The translations under genes and the position numbers were made by a program. From CADEEN01 sp963783785 (GTDB taxonomy: Bacteria; Pseudomonadota; Gammaproteobacteria; Burkholderiales; Burkholderiaceae_C), in the NCBI GenBank assembly GCA_963783785.1, contig CAWAOQ010000015.1:153375-217374 (forward strand): 64,000 bases of DNA. Direction: 5' to 3'. Within the stretch, counting starts at the first letter, position 1. Each line of letters begins with the position of its first letter. Shown in pieces: positions 26,937-36,048 of this stretch. The notes beneath the pieces were generated by a model. That model did not search any database. It saw only the letters and a list, made by a program, of their open reading frames with translations, and was not told the DNA's origin.

Positions 26937-28264
26937 GCGCCCGCAGCCGGCGTGCTGGCCTGATGCGCGAGCGGGGAGCGGGGATTGCGCCCGAAGACGC
27001 CGGCACCCGCGAAGCGCGCGCGCGCGCCCAGCCGCTCCTCGATCCGCAGCCCCTCGTTCCACTTGGCCATCCGCTCGCCACGCGCAAACGAACCGACCTT
27101 CAGTTGCCCGGTCTGCCAACCGAGCGCCAGGTGCACGATGGTGGTGTCTTCGGTCTCGCCGGAGCGCGCCGACACGATGCCGGCATAGCCCACCGCCTGC
27201 GCCGCTTGCCAGGCCTGCCATGTCTCGGTCAGCGTGCCGCGCTGGTTCGGCTTCAGCAGCACCGCGTTGGCCATACCCATCGCCGCCGCTTCCCGAACGA
27301 GCGGTGCATGCGACACCAGCAGGTCGTCGCCGACGATCTGCAGTCGGTGCCCGGCCGCCCGCGTGAAGCGCGCAAAACCGTCCGGGTCGTCTTCGGCCAG
27401 CGGGTCTTCGATCGAGACGATGGGGTACTTCTCGATCCAGCGCAGCAGCAACTCGATCAAGCCATCGGAATCGAGCGCGCGCGACTCCAGCCCCAGCGTG
27501 TAGCGGCCCCGGCGACCGAACTCGGAGGCCGCGACGTCCAGGGCGATGGCCACCTGCTCGCCGGGCACGAACCCTGCGCCTTCGATGGCCGCGACGAGCG
27601 TTTCGAGGGCCTGCTCGTTGGTCGCGAAATCGGGCCACCAGCCCCCTTCGTCGGCGACGCCGAAGCTCGAACCGCGCTGCTGCATCAGCATGCCCGCGCA
27701 GCGATAGACCTCGGCGGTCCACTCGATCGCCTGGCCGAAGCTGTGCGCACCGGGGCAGACGATCATGAAGTCCTGGATGTCGACGCGGCGGCCGGCGTGT
27801 GCCCCGCCGCCGAAGATCTGGATCTGCGGCATCGGCAGCAAGGTGGCATCGGGGCCGCCCAGGTACTGGTGCAGCGGCAGCCCCAGTGAGGCCGCGGCGG
27901 CATGCGCGGCGGCCATCGACACCGCGAGCGTCGCGTTGGCGCCGAGCCGTGTCTTGGCCGGCGTGCCGTCGAGATCGATCAGCCGCTGGTCCAGCGCAGC
28001 CTGGTCGTCGGCCGCGCAGCCGATCACCGCCCGCGCGATCTCGCCGTTGACGTTGGCGACGGCCCGAAGCACGTCGAGCCCGCCGAAGCGGGGCGTCGCA
28101 TCGCGCAACTCGAGCGCCTCGCGCGTGCCCTTGGACGCACCCGCCGGCACCATCGCGCGACCCATCGAACCGTCCTGCAGGGACACTTCGGCTTCGACCG
28201 TCGGCCGGCCGCGGCTGTCCCACACGCGCCGCGCGTGGACCGATCGGATGCCTCGATCGTTCAT
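26933..28264 (-). CDS. Divergent enolase paralogue with altered active site
   Basis: 443 residues, aligning along its length with enolase: WDSRGRPTVEAEV, PAGASKGTREALELRD, GANATLAVSMA, DEGGWWPDF, IALDVAASEF, PIVSIEDPLAEDD, LQIVGDDLLV and GERMAKWNEGLRIEE. Compared with E. coli enolase, the loop GGEHAD is GGAHAG, IQEFM is IQDFM, and the catalytic-site SHRSGETED is SARSGETED, so the His is replaced by Ala. The two essential lysines (LLKPNQRG and LKVGSFARGE) and the DEGG Glu are kept. It is therefore probably not the glycolytic enzyme but a related dehydratase or eliminase. It is coupled by ATGA to an APH-fold kinase and to a CoA ligase. Confidence 0.85.
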   Translation of the reverse strand: MNDRGIRSVHARRVWDSRGRPTVEAEVSLQDGSMGRAMVPAGASKGTREALELRDATPRFGGLDVLRAVANVNGEIARAVIGCAADDQAALDQRLIDLDGTPAKTRLGANATLAVSMAAAHAAAASLGLPLHQYLGGPDATLLPMPQIQIFGGGAHAGRRVDIQDFMIVCPGAHSFGQAIEWTAEVYRCAGMLMQQRGSSFGVADEGGWWPDFATNEQALETLVAAIEGAGFVPGEQVAIALDVAASEFGRRGRYTLGLESRALDSDGLIELLLRWIEKYPIVSIEDPLAEDDPDGFARFTRAAGHRLQIVGDDLLVSHAPLVREAAAMGMANAVLLKPNQRGTLTETWQAWQAAQAVGYAGIVSARSGETEDTTIVHLALGWQTGQLKVGSFARGERMAKWNEGLRIEERLGARARFAGAGVFGRNPRSPLAHQASTPAAGA

Positions 28265-29284
28265 CGTCCAAGCTCCTCATGCCATGCCGCTGCCACCGCG
28301 TGCAGCCGATCGACCGGTTGGCGCAGCAGGGCGCGCGCCACGCGCCGGACCTTGTCGCGCTGCGCCTCTTCGGTGATGTACTCGACCGGCGACTTGCCAT
28401 CGACGCGGCCGAGAAACAGGCCCGGCAACAGTCGCGGCAGCGCGCTGTTCGAGCTCGGCCCGCGGTTCCCAGTCGACCGAGTTCAGGTACGCCGCCGCGA
28501 GCACGTCGAAGGCCGCCAGAAAGGCGCCGGTGGCGGGCGCGTTCCACAGACACTTGAGCAGCAGGTGGTTCAGGCAGAACGCAATGTCGAACGCCGGGTC
28601 GCCCCACCACGCGCATTCGGCGTCCAGCAACACCGGTCCCCGCGGTCCGACGAGGATGTTCTTCGGGCTGACATCGCCGTGCACCAGCGCGACCGCGTGC
28701 GCCTGCGTCTGCGCCACCAGTCGCTGCAGCACGGGCGCCAGGTCGGGGTGGCGCCGCGCGGTGGCCAGCAGATAGGGCTCGAGCCGGATCTCGAAGAAGA
28801 TCGCGTCGGTGTCGAACTGCGCCGCGAGCTCGGGGCGTGCCGCCGAATAGGCGTGGATGCGCGCCACCGTGCGACCGACCTCGCGCGCGGTCGCCATGTC
28901 GACGTGGCCGTCGCGCAGGGCGTGTTTCCACAGCACGTGGTCGGTCGGCGGCAGGTAGCTCATCACGAGCACGCCGAGCCCGGGATGCTGGCCGAGCACC
29001 CGTGGCGCGCAGCCCGGCACGGCCTGGTGGGCCAGTTGCATCCAGCGCGCCTCGTAGAGGTTGCGCTCGATCGGTGCGCGCCAGTCCGCCGCCACCCGCA
29101 GCTTGGCCAGCGCGCGCTTGGCGCAGACGGGGCCACGATCGGTGTCGATGCACCAGATGTCGGACGACACGCCGCCGGCAAGCGGTGTTCCGGTCAGCGG
29201 CCGGTCTCCGGCGAGACCGAGTTCGCGCAAGGCCTGCGCGAACTCGGCCGGCACCGCGGTTGGCTCGTCAGGCGGCGCTGCCAT
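28261..29284 (-). CDS. Aminoglycoside phosphotransferase (APH)-fold small-molecule kinase, one apparent frameshift
   Basis: About 340 residues. The kinase loop is ALVHGDVSPKNILVG (HGDxxxxN) and the metal motif is LLDAECAWWGDPAFDIA, as in choline, homoserine, hydroxylysine and aminoglycoside kinases. Here a metabolite kinase is expected because all neighbours are catabolic. Near 28438-28447 the coding strand has one base too many (CAGCGCGCTGCC); correcting it gives LPRLLPGLFLGRVDGKSPVE and an ending AAAWHEELGR just before the enolase-like ATG. ATG 29284 lies within the reductase stop region (17-base overlap); a longer start at 29314 is less likely. Confidence 0.85.
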
Positions 29285-30221
29285 AGCCCGCTTCGGCGAG
29301 TTTGACCAAGGCATGCAGCGCCTGGTTGACTGGCGTGGGCACGCCCAGTTCGCGGCCGCGGCGGGCCACGAATCCGTTCAGGTGATCGATCTCGGTGGGT
29401 TTGTGCCGGGCCATGTCCTGCGCCGTCGACGAGCGCTGGGCGGGCATCGCGATCGCGATGCGTTCCATCGCCTCGAGTGACGCTTCGAGCGGCAGGTTCA
29501 CGCGTTCGGCGGCCGCCAGCGCGACCACTTCGCGCACGACGGCATGTTGCAGCTCGCGGATCGCGGGCTGCTCGGCCAACTGCGCATAGGTGGCCTGCGC
29601 GAGGCCGGAGATCGCGTTGTAGGCGCAGTTCACCATCAGCTTGGACCAGAGCTCGGCCATCACGTCGTCGCAGACGCGCACCGCCACCTGGGCCGTGGCG
29701 AAGAACGCCACCAACGCCTGCAGCTGCCGCGTGACCGCGGGATCGCGCGCGGCCGCCGCGTCGAGCGCGCCGATGACCAGGTCGCCCCGGCCGTGGTGCC
29801 TGACGCAGCCCGGCCGCGGCATCGCGGTGGCCACATAGACCACCGCCGGCACGACGGTCCGGCTCACGCAGCGGGCGATGGTCGCTGCATTCTCGACCCC
29901 GTTCTGCAGGCTCAGCACGAGCGCGCCCTCGTCCAGCCAAGGCGCCAACTCGCGCGCCACCGCATCGGTGTCGGAGGACTTGACGCAGAACAGCACCAGG
30001 TCCGCGCCGCGCGCAGCCGCCAGATCGGTGCTTGCCGAGACGCGCACGAACTCCAGCTTGCCAGCCATCTCCAGGCACAGGCCGTCGCGCTCGATGGCCT
30101 GCACATGGGCGGCGCGCCCGATCAGGGTCACGCGATGGCCCGCGCGCGCGAGCATCGCGCCGTAGAAGCTGCCGACGGCGCCCGCGCCGACGACGGCAAC
30201 CGCCTTGAACGGATGGGTCAC
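29268..30221 (-). CDS. 2-dehydropantoate 2-reductase family protein (PanE/ApbA-like)
   Basis: NADPH-dependent 2-keto acid reductase family, 317 residues: Rossmann motif VVGAGAVGSFYGAMLARAGHRV at the start, then LFCVKSSDTDAVAR, LSLQNGVENAATIA, and the C-terminal KLMVNCAYNAISGL with catalytic Lys. PanE reduces ketopantoate, but many family members in catabolic operons reduce other 2-keto acids. Its place between a CMD protein and an APH kinase argues against a vitamin role. I chose GTG 30221, preceded by GAGG, over ATG 30254, which has no ribosome site. The stop overlaps the kinase start. Confidence 0.86.
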   Translation of the reverse strand: MTHPFKAVAVVGAGAVGSFYGAMLARAGHRVTLIGRAAHVQAIERDGLCLEMAGKLEFVRVSASTDLAAARGADLVLFCVKSSDTDAVARELAPWLDEGALVLSLQNGVENAATIARCVSRTVVPAVVYVATAMPRPGCVRHHGRGDLVIGALDAAAARDPAVTRQLQALVAFFATAQVAVRVCDDVMAELWSKLMVNCAYNAISGLAQATYAQLAEQPAIRELQHAVVREVVALAAAERVNLPLEASLEAMERIAIAMPAQRSSTAQDMARHKPTEIDHLNGFVARRGRELGVPTPVNQALHALVKLAEAGYGSAA

Positions 30222-30316
30222 AGAACCTCGGCTCAGGAACAACACCGTCGACATGGTAGTGCCGCGCGCCGCGCCTGAACCGCTGCTGGCCGCGCGCGGC
30301 CCTTCATCGACGCCGG

Positions 30317-30859
30317 CTATGCAGGCGTACGCGCCGCATTCATCACCATCGCCAGCAACGCGTAGTAGCCATTGATGCCGATCAGGTCCACCACGCCGGC
30401 CTCGCCGAACTGCGCGATGGCGCGAGCCCAGGTCGCGTCGCTGACGCGGCGCTCGCGGTGCAGCTCGATGCAGACGTCATACACCGCCGCTTCGTCGTCG
30501 GCCAGCCGCGGCGGGCGCTCGCGGCGCGAGAGCGCGGCGATGGTCTCGGGCGCGACGCCTTCGCGCTCGGCGATCGGGGCGTGGATGGCCCACTCGACGG
30601 CCTGCTGCCACTCGGCGGCGGTGACGAGAATGGCCAGTTCGGTGAGCCGCACGCCGATGGCGCTGCGAAAGCGCAGGTATTCGCCGATGCGCTGCACATG
30701 GCCCATCAGCTCGGGGCTGCGCATCAGCGGGATGAACGGTGCCAGCACCGCGCCGCGCGGACCGGCGATCATCGCCTCGGCTTCCTTGCGTTGCGCGTCG
30801 GTCCAGCGCTCGGCAGGGATCGGCGGCAGCCGATCGGGGCCCTCGTCGAACGGCTTCAT
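30317..30859 (-). CDS. Carboxymuconolactone decarboxylase (CMD/AhpD-like) family protein
   Basis: 180 residues with the CMD helical domain: LRFRSAIGVRLTELAILVTA, then EWAIHAPIAEREGV and LIGINGYYALLAMVMNA. The CxxC pair of peroxidase-type AhpD is absent (EWAIHAP in its place), so it is more like the decarboxylase or uncharacterised group; the His in EWAIHAP is the usual conserved residue. The ATG overlaps the aminotransferase stop (ATGA). Role in the pathway is unknown; a decarboxylation or tautomerisation step would fit. Confidence 0.85.
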   Translation of the reverse strand: MKPFDEGPDRLPPIPAERWTDAQRKEAEAMIAGPRGAVLAPFIPLMRSPELMGHVQRIGEYLRFRSAIGVRLTELAILVTAAEWQQAVEWAIHAPIAEREGVAPETIAALSRRERPPRLADDEAAVYDVCIELHRERRVSDATWARAIAQFGEAGVVDLIGINGYYALLAMVMNAARTPA

Positions 30860-32181
30860 TCCGCCAGCGCCTGGTCGATCGACATCGCCAGCCGATCGAC
30901 GATGGCCTGCACCTCGGCCTCGCTGACGATGAACGGCGGCGCGAGCAGCACGTGGTCGCCGTGCTGGCCGTCGATGGTGCCGCCCATCGGGTAGCACAGC
31001 AGGCCGTTGGCGAAAGCGCGGGCCTTGATGCGGGCGTGCAGTTTCCTGGCCGGCTCGAACGTGGCCTTGCTCGCACGATCGCGCACCAGCTCGACGCCGA
31101 CGAACAGGCCGCGGCCGCGGATGTCGCCCACATGCGGGTGCGTGCCCAGGCGCTCGCTCAGCGCAGCCCGCAGCTGCGCGCTGCGCACGCGCACGTTCGC
31201 GAGCAGGTCGTCGCGTTCGATCACGCGTTGCACCGCCAGCGCGGCGGCGCAGGCGGTCGGATGGCCGAGGTAGGTGTGGCCGTGCTGGAACAGGCCACTG
31301 CCGTCGCGCAACGGCGCGATCACGCGCTCGTGGGCCAGCACGGCGCCGATCGGCTGATAGCCGCCACCGAGGCCCTTGGCGATGATCATCAGATCGGGCA
31401 CCACCCCCTCCTGCTCGACCGCGTGCAGCGTGCCGGTGCGGCCCATGCCGCACATCACCTCGTCGGCGATCCACAGGACGCCGTGGCGGTCGCAGATCTC
31501 GCGCACGCCCTTGAAATAGCCGGCCGTCGGCGGCACCGCGCCGGCGGTGGCGCCGACCACCGTCTCGGCGCAAAAGCCGATCACGCGCTGCGGGCCGGCC
31601 GCCTGGATCGTCGCGTCGAGTTCGTCGAGCAGGCGTTGCGTGTACTGCGCTTCGCTTTCGCCCGCGCGTTGGTCGCGGTAGGCGTAGCAGGGCGAGACGC
31701 GCAGCACGTCGATCAGCAGCGGCGCGAACTGCTTGCGCCGCCACTCGTTGCCGCCCACCGCCAGCGCGCCGAGGGTGTTGCCGTGGTAGCTCTGGCGGCG
31801 GCCGATGAACAGCGTGCGCCCGGGCTGGCCGATCTCGACGAAGTGCTGGCGCGCGAGCTTCAGCGCCGCTTCCATCGCCTCGGAGCCGCCGCTGACGAAG
31901 TAGATGTTCGTCAAGCCCTCGGGCGCCCGCGCGGCCAGGTGGTCGGCCAGTTGCTCGGCCGGCTCGCTGGTGAAGAAACCGGTGTGCGCATAGGCCAGGC
32001 GGTCGATCTGCGCGTGCATCGCCGCGAGCACGTCGGGGTGGCCGTGGCCGAGGCAGGACACCGCCGCGCCGCCGCTGGCGTCGAGGTAGCGCTTGCCGGC
32101 AGCGTCGATCAGCCAGACGCCTTCGCCACCCACCGCCACCGGCGGCGTGCTGCGCAGGCTGCGATGAATGATCTTCGTCAT
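30856..32181 (-). CDS. Class III PLP-dependent aminotransferase (or phospholyase)
   Basis: 441 residues, fold type I class III. Motifs: YLDASGGAAVSCLGHGHPDV, FVSGGSEAMEAALKLARQ, FIGRRQSYHGNTLGAL, IADEVMCGMGRTG (PLP Asp), and IIAKGLGGGYQPIGA with the Schiff-base Lys. The class covers omega-amino acid transaminases and also the phospholyases that act on phosphoethanolamine and 5-phosphohydroxylysine. An APH-fold kinase in the same operon makes the second possibility worth testing. It overlaps the TRAP permease stop and the CMD start by ATGA. The enzyme is complete. Confidence 0.9.
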   Translation of the reverse strand: MTKIIHRSLRSTPPVAVGGEGVWLIDAAGKRYLDASGGAAVSCLGHGHPDVLAAMHAQIDRLAYAHTGFFTSEPAEQLADHLAARAPEGLTNIYFVSGGSEAMEAALKLARQHFVEIGQPGRTLFIGRRQSYHGNTLGALAVGGNEWRRKQFAPLLIDVLRVSPCYAYRDQRAGESEAQYTQRLLDELDATIQAAGPQRVIGFCAETVVGATAGAVPPTAGYFKGVREICDRHGVLWIADEVMCGMGRTGTLHAVEQEGVVPDLMIIAKGLGGGYQPIGAVLAHERVIAPLRDGSGLFQHGHTYLGHPTACAAALAVQRVIERDDLLANVRVRSAQLRAALSERLGTHPHVGDIRGRGLFVGVELVRDRASKATFEPARKLHARIKARAFANGLLCYPMGGTIDGQHGDHVLLAPPFIVSEAEVQAIVDRLAMSIDQALAE

Positions 32182-34749
32182 CTTCTCGACCCCGCCCTGC
32201 GCCGGCCCTGCGCCAGCCACACCAGCACGATCAGCGCCATGCCGGGCAGGTAGAACCAGTGCGGCGACGCGCGGCCGCTCGGCACCTTGAGCTCGACGAC
32301 GTCGAAGCCCTCCTCGAAGCCCGACTTGCGCGCCGGCACTGCCGAACTTGGCGCCCATCACCTGCATCTTGTCGCCCAGCGGCGCCAGTGTCAGGCCGGC
32401 GGCAGCCAGGCGTTTGCGGCCATCGGCGTTGGCCTCACCCAGGTTGACGGCCACCGTCTTCCTGAGCTCCTTGCCCTCCAGCGTGGTGCCGCCGATCACC
32501 GCCACCAGGCGCTCGCCGTCCTGCAGCTGACCGGCCACCGCGAAGGCCTGCGTCGCGGGCACGCTCTTGTATTCGGGCGCCAGCTGGTCCATGAAGAAGT
32601 CGGGGCGGAACATGAACACCACCGCCAGTGCAAGCACCGGCCATTCCCAGGCCTTCATGCGCACGCGCATCCAGTTCATCGTCAGTGCGGCGAAGACCAG
32701 CATCGCCACCGTCGAAGCCCCCGCCACCACCAGCACCTCGGCCCACGAGTGCACGTCGATCAGCAGCAGCGCGGGGTTGAAGATCCAGATGAACGGCAGG
32801 ATCACGGTGCGCAGCGCATAGACGCTGCCCTGGATGCCGGTTTCGATCGCGTCCTCGCCGCTGATGGCTGCGGCGGCGAACGTCGCCAGGCCGACGGGCG
32901 GCGTGATGTCGCCCATGATCCCGTAATAGAAGACGAACAGGTGCACGCCGATCAGCGGAATGATCAACCCGCTCTGCGCACCGAGCTCGACCACCACCGG
33001 CGCCATCAGCGTGGCCACCAGCACGTAGTTGGCGGTGGTCGGTACGCCCAGCCCCAGCACCAGGCAGACGAAGGCGATGAACAGCAGCATCGCGATCACG
33101 TTGCCCTGGCTGACGAACTCGACGAACTCGGTCATGCGCAGGCCCAGGCCGGTCAGCGTGATGCCGCCGACGATGATGCCGGCGGTGGCGGTGGCCACGC
33201 CGATGCCGATCATGTTGCGCGAGCCGTCGGTCATGCCGCCGATCACTTCGTGCCAGCCCTGCGACCAGGTATCGCCGACCGCCTGTTTGCGCAGCAGGCG
33301 GATCAGCGGTCGCTGCGTCAGCATCAGCACCACCAGCACCGCGATGGCCCAGAACGCCGACAGCGACGGCGACATCTCTTCGACCATCAGGCACCAGATC
33401 AGCGTGCCGATCGGCATCAGGAAGTGCAGGCCGGCGCGCACCGTCGGCCAGGTGTCGAGCGGCTTGGGGTTGTCGATGTCGATGTCGTCGGGCAGATCGG
33501 GGCTTTGCGCCGCCTGCTGCACGCTGACGGCGTACAGCGCCAGCACCACCGCGCCGACGGCCCACGGCGCCGCGGCGCCGAGGCCGGCCTTGATCGCCGC
33601 GAACAGGTAGTACAGCGCGCCGATCACGACCCCCATGCCCGACAGCCCGAGCCCGAAGCGCAGGGCCTTGGTGGCCAGCGGCCGCGGTGGGCGGTTGATG
33701 ACCGGGTTCATGCCCATCTTCAGCGCCTCGAGGTGGACGATGTAGAACAGCCCGATGTAGCTCAGCACCGCCGGCAGCAGTGCATGCTTGACGATGTCGG
33801 AGTACGGGATGCCGACGTACTCGACCATCAGGAAGGCCGCCGCGCCCATCACCGGCGGCATGATCTGGCCGTTGACCGAGCTCATCGTCTCGATCGCGCC
33901 GGCCTTGACGCCGCCGTAGCCGGCCTTCTTCATCAGCGGGATCGTGAAGATGCCGCCGGACACGACGTTGCTGACCGAGCTGCCGCTGATCATGCCGTTC
34001 AGGGCCGACGACACCACCGCCACCTTGGCCGGCCCGCCACGCAGATGGCCGAGCGCGGCATAGCTCACCTGCATCATGTAGTTGCCGCCGCCGGCGCGGT
34101 CGAGCAGCGTGCCGAACAGCACGTAGACGAAGATCGCACCGGTCGACACGCCCAGCGCGATGCCGTAGACGCCCTCGGTGGTCAGCCACAGGTGCGACAT
34201 CAGGCGGTTCAGCGACGCGCCCCGGTGCTGCAGCACCTCGGGCATGTAGGGCCCGAGCATCGCGTAGGCGATGAACAGCACCGCCAGCGCCGCCATCGGC
34301 CAGCCCACCGCGCGGCGGGTCGCCTCGAGCAGCAGCACCAGGCCGGTGGCGGCCACCGCGATGTCCATCGGCGTCGGCTGGCCCGGCCGCGTCGCGAGCT
34401 GGTTGTAGAACAGCAGCAGGTAGGCGCCGGCGAAGGCGCCGGCGAGCGCGAGCGCCCAATCGATGACCGGCACCCGGTCGCGCGGCGAGCGCTGGAACGC
34501 CGGCCAGGCGGTGAAGGCCAGGAACAGCGCGAAACCCAGATGCAGCGCACGCGCCTCGGTGTCGTTCAGGATGCCGACGCCGAAGGTGAACGGCAGCGGC
34601 GACGCGTACCAGAGCTGGAACAGTGCCCAGGCCAGCGAGACCGTGAAGATGACCCGCGCCGCGGCACCGGTGGGCTTGCGCCCGCCGGTATCGGTCTCGG
34701 CGACGAGTTGCTGCAGCGCCTCGGGTGCCTTCTCCAGATCGGTCGCCAC
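32178..34749 (-). CDS. TRAP transporter fused permease (TAXI type, 4TM/12TM), one apparent frameshift
   Basis: Fused DctQ-DctM permease of about 856 residues used with TAXI-family binding proteins. The small-subunit part is roughly residues 30-180; the large part has GNYMMQVSYAALG, ISGSSVSNVVSGGIFTIPLM, SSVNGQIMPPVMGAAAFLM, LGLGVPTTANYVL and YYGIMGDITPPVGLATFAAA. The C-terminal soluble tail is of the DUF3394 kind (GAKFGS-ARKSGFEEG). Near 32338-32342 the coding strand reads GGCAGTGCCG; inserting CG (GGCAGCGTGCCG) or removing one base restores the tail and a TGA overlapping the aminotransferase ATG. Start is GTG 34749, ten bases after the binding-protein stop. Confidence 0.9.
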
Positions 34750-34758
34750 GGGCGGCGG

Positions 34759-35739
34759 CTACTTCATCCAGCCCTTTTCCTTGTAGTAGCGCACCGCCCC
34801 TTCATGCAACGGGGCCGACAGGCCGTCCGCGATCATGTTCTCGGGCTTCAGGTTGGCCAGCGCCGGGTGCAGCTTCTTGAATTCGTCGAAGTTGTCGAAC
34901 ACGGCTTTCACCACCTGGTACACCGAGTCTGCGGGGGCCTTGCTCGACGCCACCACGGTGGCCAGCACGCCGTAGGTGGTGGTGGCATCGGGGTTGTTCG
35001 GGTACAGGCCGCCCGGGATCGTGGCCTTGGCGTAGTAGGGCTTGTCGGCGATCAGCTTGTCGACCGCCGGGCCGGTGATCGACACCAGCTTGGCGCCGCA
35101 CGAGGTCGTCGGGTCCTGGATGTTGGCGCTCGGGTGGCCGACGCCGTAGAAGAAGCCGTCGATCTTGCCGTCGCACAGCGCCGGGCCGTGTTCGTCGGCC
35201 TTCAGCTCCGAGGCCAGCGAGAAGTCGGTCAGCTTGCCGCCGGTGGCCGCCAGCAGCTCCTCGAGCGAGGCGCGCGTGCCCGAGCCGGGGTTGCCGACGT
35301 TGAAGCGCTTGCCCTTCAAGTCGGCGAAGGTCTTGACGTTCGCTTCCTTGCGCGCCAGCACCGTGAACGGCTCGGGGTGGACCGAGAACACCGCGCGCAG
35401 GTCGCCGTAGGCGCCTGCGTCCTTGAAGTTGCCCAGGCCCTTGGCAGCGTTGTACTGCACGTCGGACTGCGAGAAACCCAGGTCGAGTTCACCGGCCTTG
35501 ATGGTGTTGACGTTGAACACCGAGCCGCCGGTCGATTCGACCGAGCAGCGGATGCCGTGCTTGGCGCGGTCCTTGTTGACCAGGCGGCAGATCGCGCCGC
35601 CGGCGGCGTAGTACACGCCGGTCACGCCACCGGTGCCGATGGTGATGAATTTCTGTTGCGCCACTGCGGGCGCGGCGGCCAGCATGGTGACGAGCGCGGC
35701 GGCGGCGGCAAGGGCTGCCGGCTTGAACGATTGACGCAT
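34759..35739 (-). CDS. TAXI family TRAP transporter solute-binding protein
   Basis: 326 residues with a Sec signal peptide (MRQSFKPAALAAAAALVTML, cleaved near AVAQQ). TAXI signature: FITIGTGGVTGVYYAAGGAI, STGGSVFNVNTI, LDLGFSQSDVQYNAAKG, LRAVFSVHPEPFTVLAR, GKRFNVGNPGSGTRA and IDGFFYGVGHPSANIQD. TAXI proteins usually bind glutamate-like or other small carboxylates. GAGGAG precedes ATG 35739. It heads the nine-gene operon down to 24559, so its ligand is probably the operon's growth substrate. The 126-base gap upstream is shared with a small divergent gene and holds the promoter. Confidence 0.92.
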   Translation of the reverse strand: MRQSFKPAALAAAAALVTMLAAAPAVAQQKFITIGTGGVTGVYYAAGGAICRLVNKDRAKHGIRCSVESTGGSVFNVNTIKAGELDLGFSQSDVQYNAAKGLGNFKDAGAYGDLRAVFSVHPEPFTVLARKEANVKTFADLKGKRFNVGNPGSGTRASLEELLAATGGKLTDFSLASELKADEHGPALCDGKIDGFFYGVGHPSANIQDPTTSCGAKLVSITGPAVDKLIADKPYYAKATIPGGLYPNNPDATTTYGVLATVVASSKAPADSVYQVVKAVFDNFDEFKKLHPALANLKPENMIADGLSAPLHEGAVRYYKEKGWMK

Positions 35740-35865
35740 CGAAAGACTCCTCGGGTTCAAGAAAAGAGAGGTGGTCCAGTCTATGCACGCGACGGGCCGT
35801 GTCCAGCGGGCGGACCCTGACTGCATCAGGGGTAGCATGGCGGCTTACTGACCTGGAGAACTGCC

Positions 35866-36018
35866 ATGACCGTCTGCCCGATTGCGATTGCCGTGGGCTG
35901 CAAGAAATGCCCGGCGTTCTCGTTCTGCCCGCTGAAGGGCACGCTCGGCGACCACAAGCCCGACGAAGCACCGCCGCCGACGCCCAAGGCCGGCAGCTCG
36001 GCCAAGAAGAAGCCCTGA
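35866..36018 (+). CDS. Small cysteine-rich protein (50 residues)
   Basis: Fifty-residue protein with four Cys in the first 21 residues: MTVCPIAIAVGCKKCPAFSF then CPLKG, giving C4, C12, C15 and C21 (one CxxC), followed by a Pro/Lys-rich tail ending in AKKKP. GGAG lies seven bases before the ATG. The Cys spacing suggests a small zinc- or iron-sulphur-binding knuckle. I recall similar short proteins annotated as hypothetical in Burkholderiales but know no function. It is divergent from the TAXI operon and converges on the IlvD-type gene. Confidence 0.7.
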   Translation: MTVCPIAIAVGCKKCPAFSFCPLKGTLGDHKPDEAPPPTPKAGSSAKKKP

Positions 36019-36048
36019 CGGTGGACGCAGCCACCGACGGCTAGGCCG

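Noticed and set aside
28261..29284. Antibiotic resistance gene (aminoglycoside phosphotransferase)
   Set aside because: The HGDxxxxN kinase motif is shared by many metabolite kinases, and the gene is embedded in a catabolic operon with no resistance or mobile context.
32287..35820. Very long plus-strand frame (over 1,100 codons) opposite the TAXI-TRAP genes
   Set aside because: Antisense of hydrophobic codons gives a His/Gln/Arg/Asp-rich nonsense protein; the minus strand has intact TRAP motifs.
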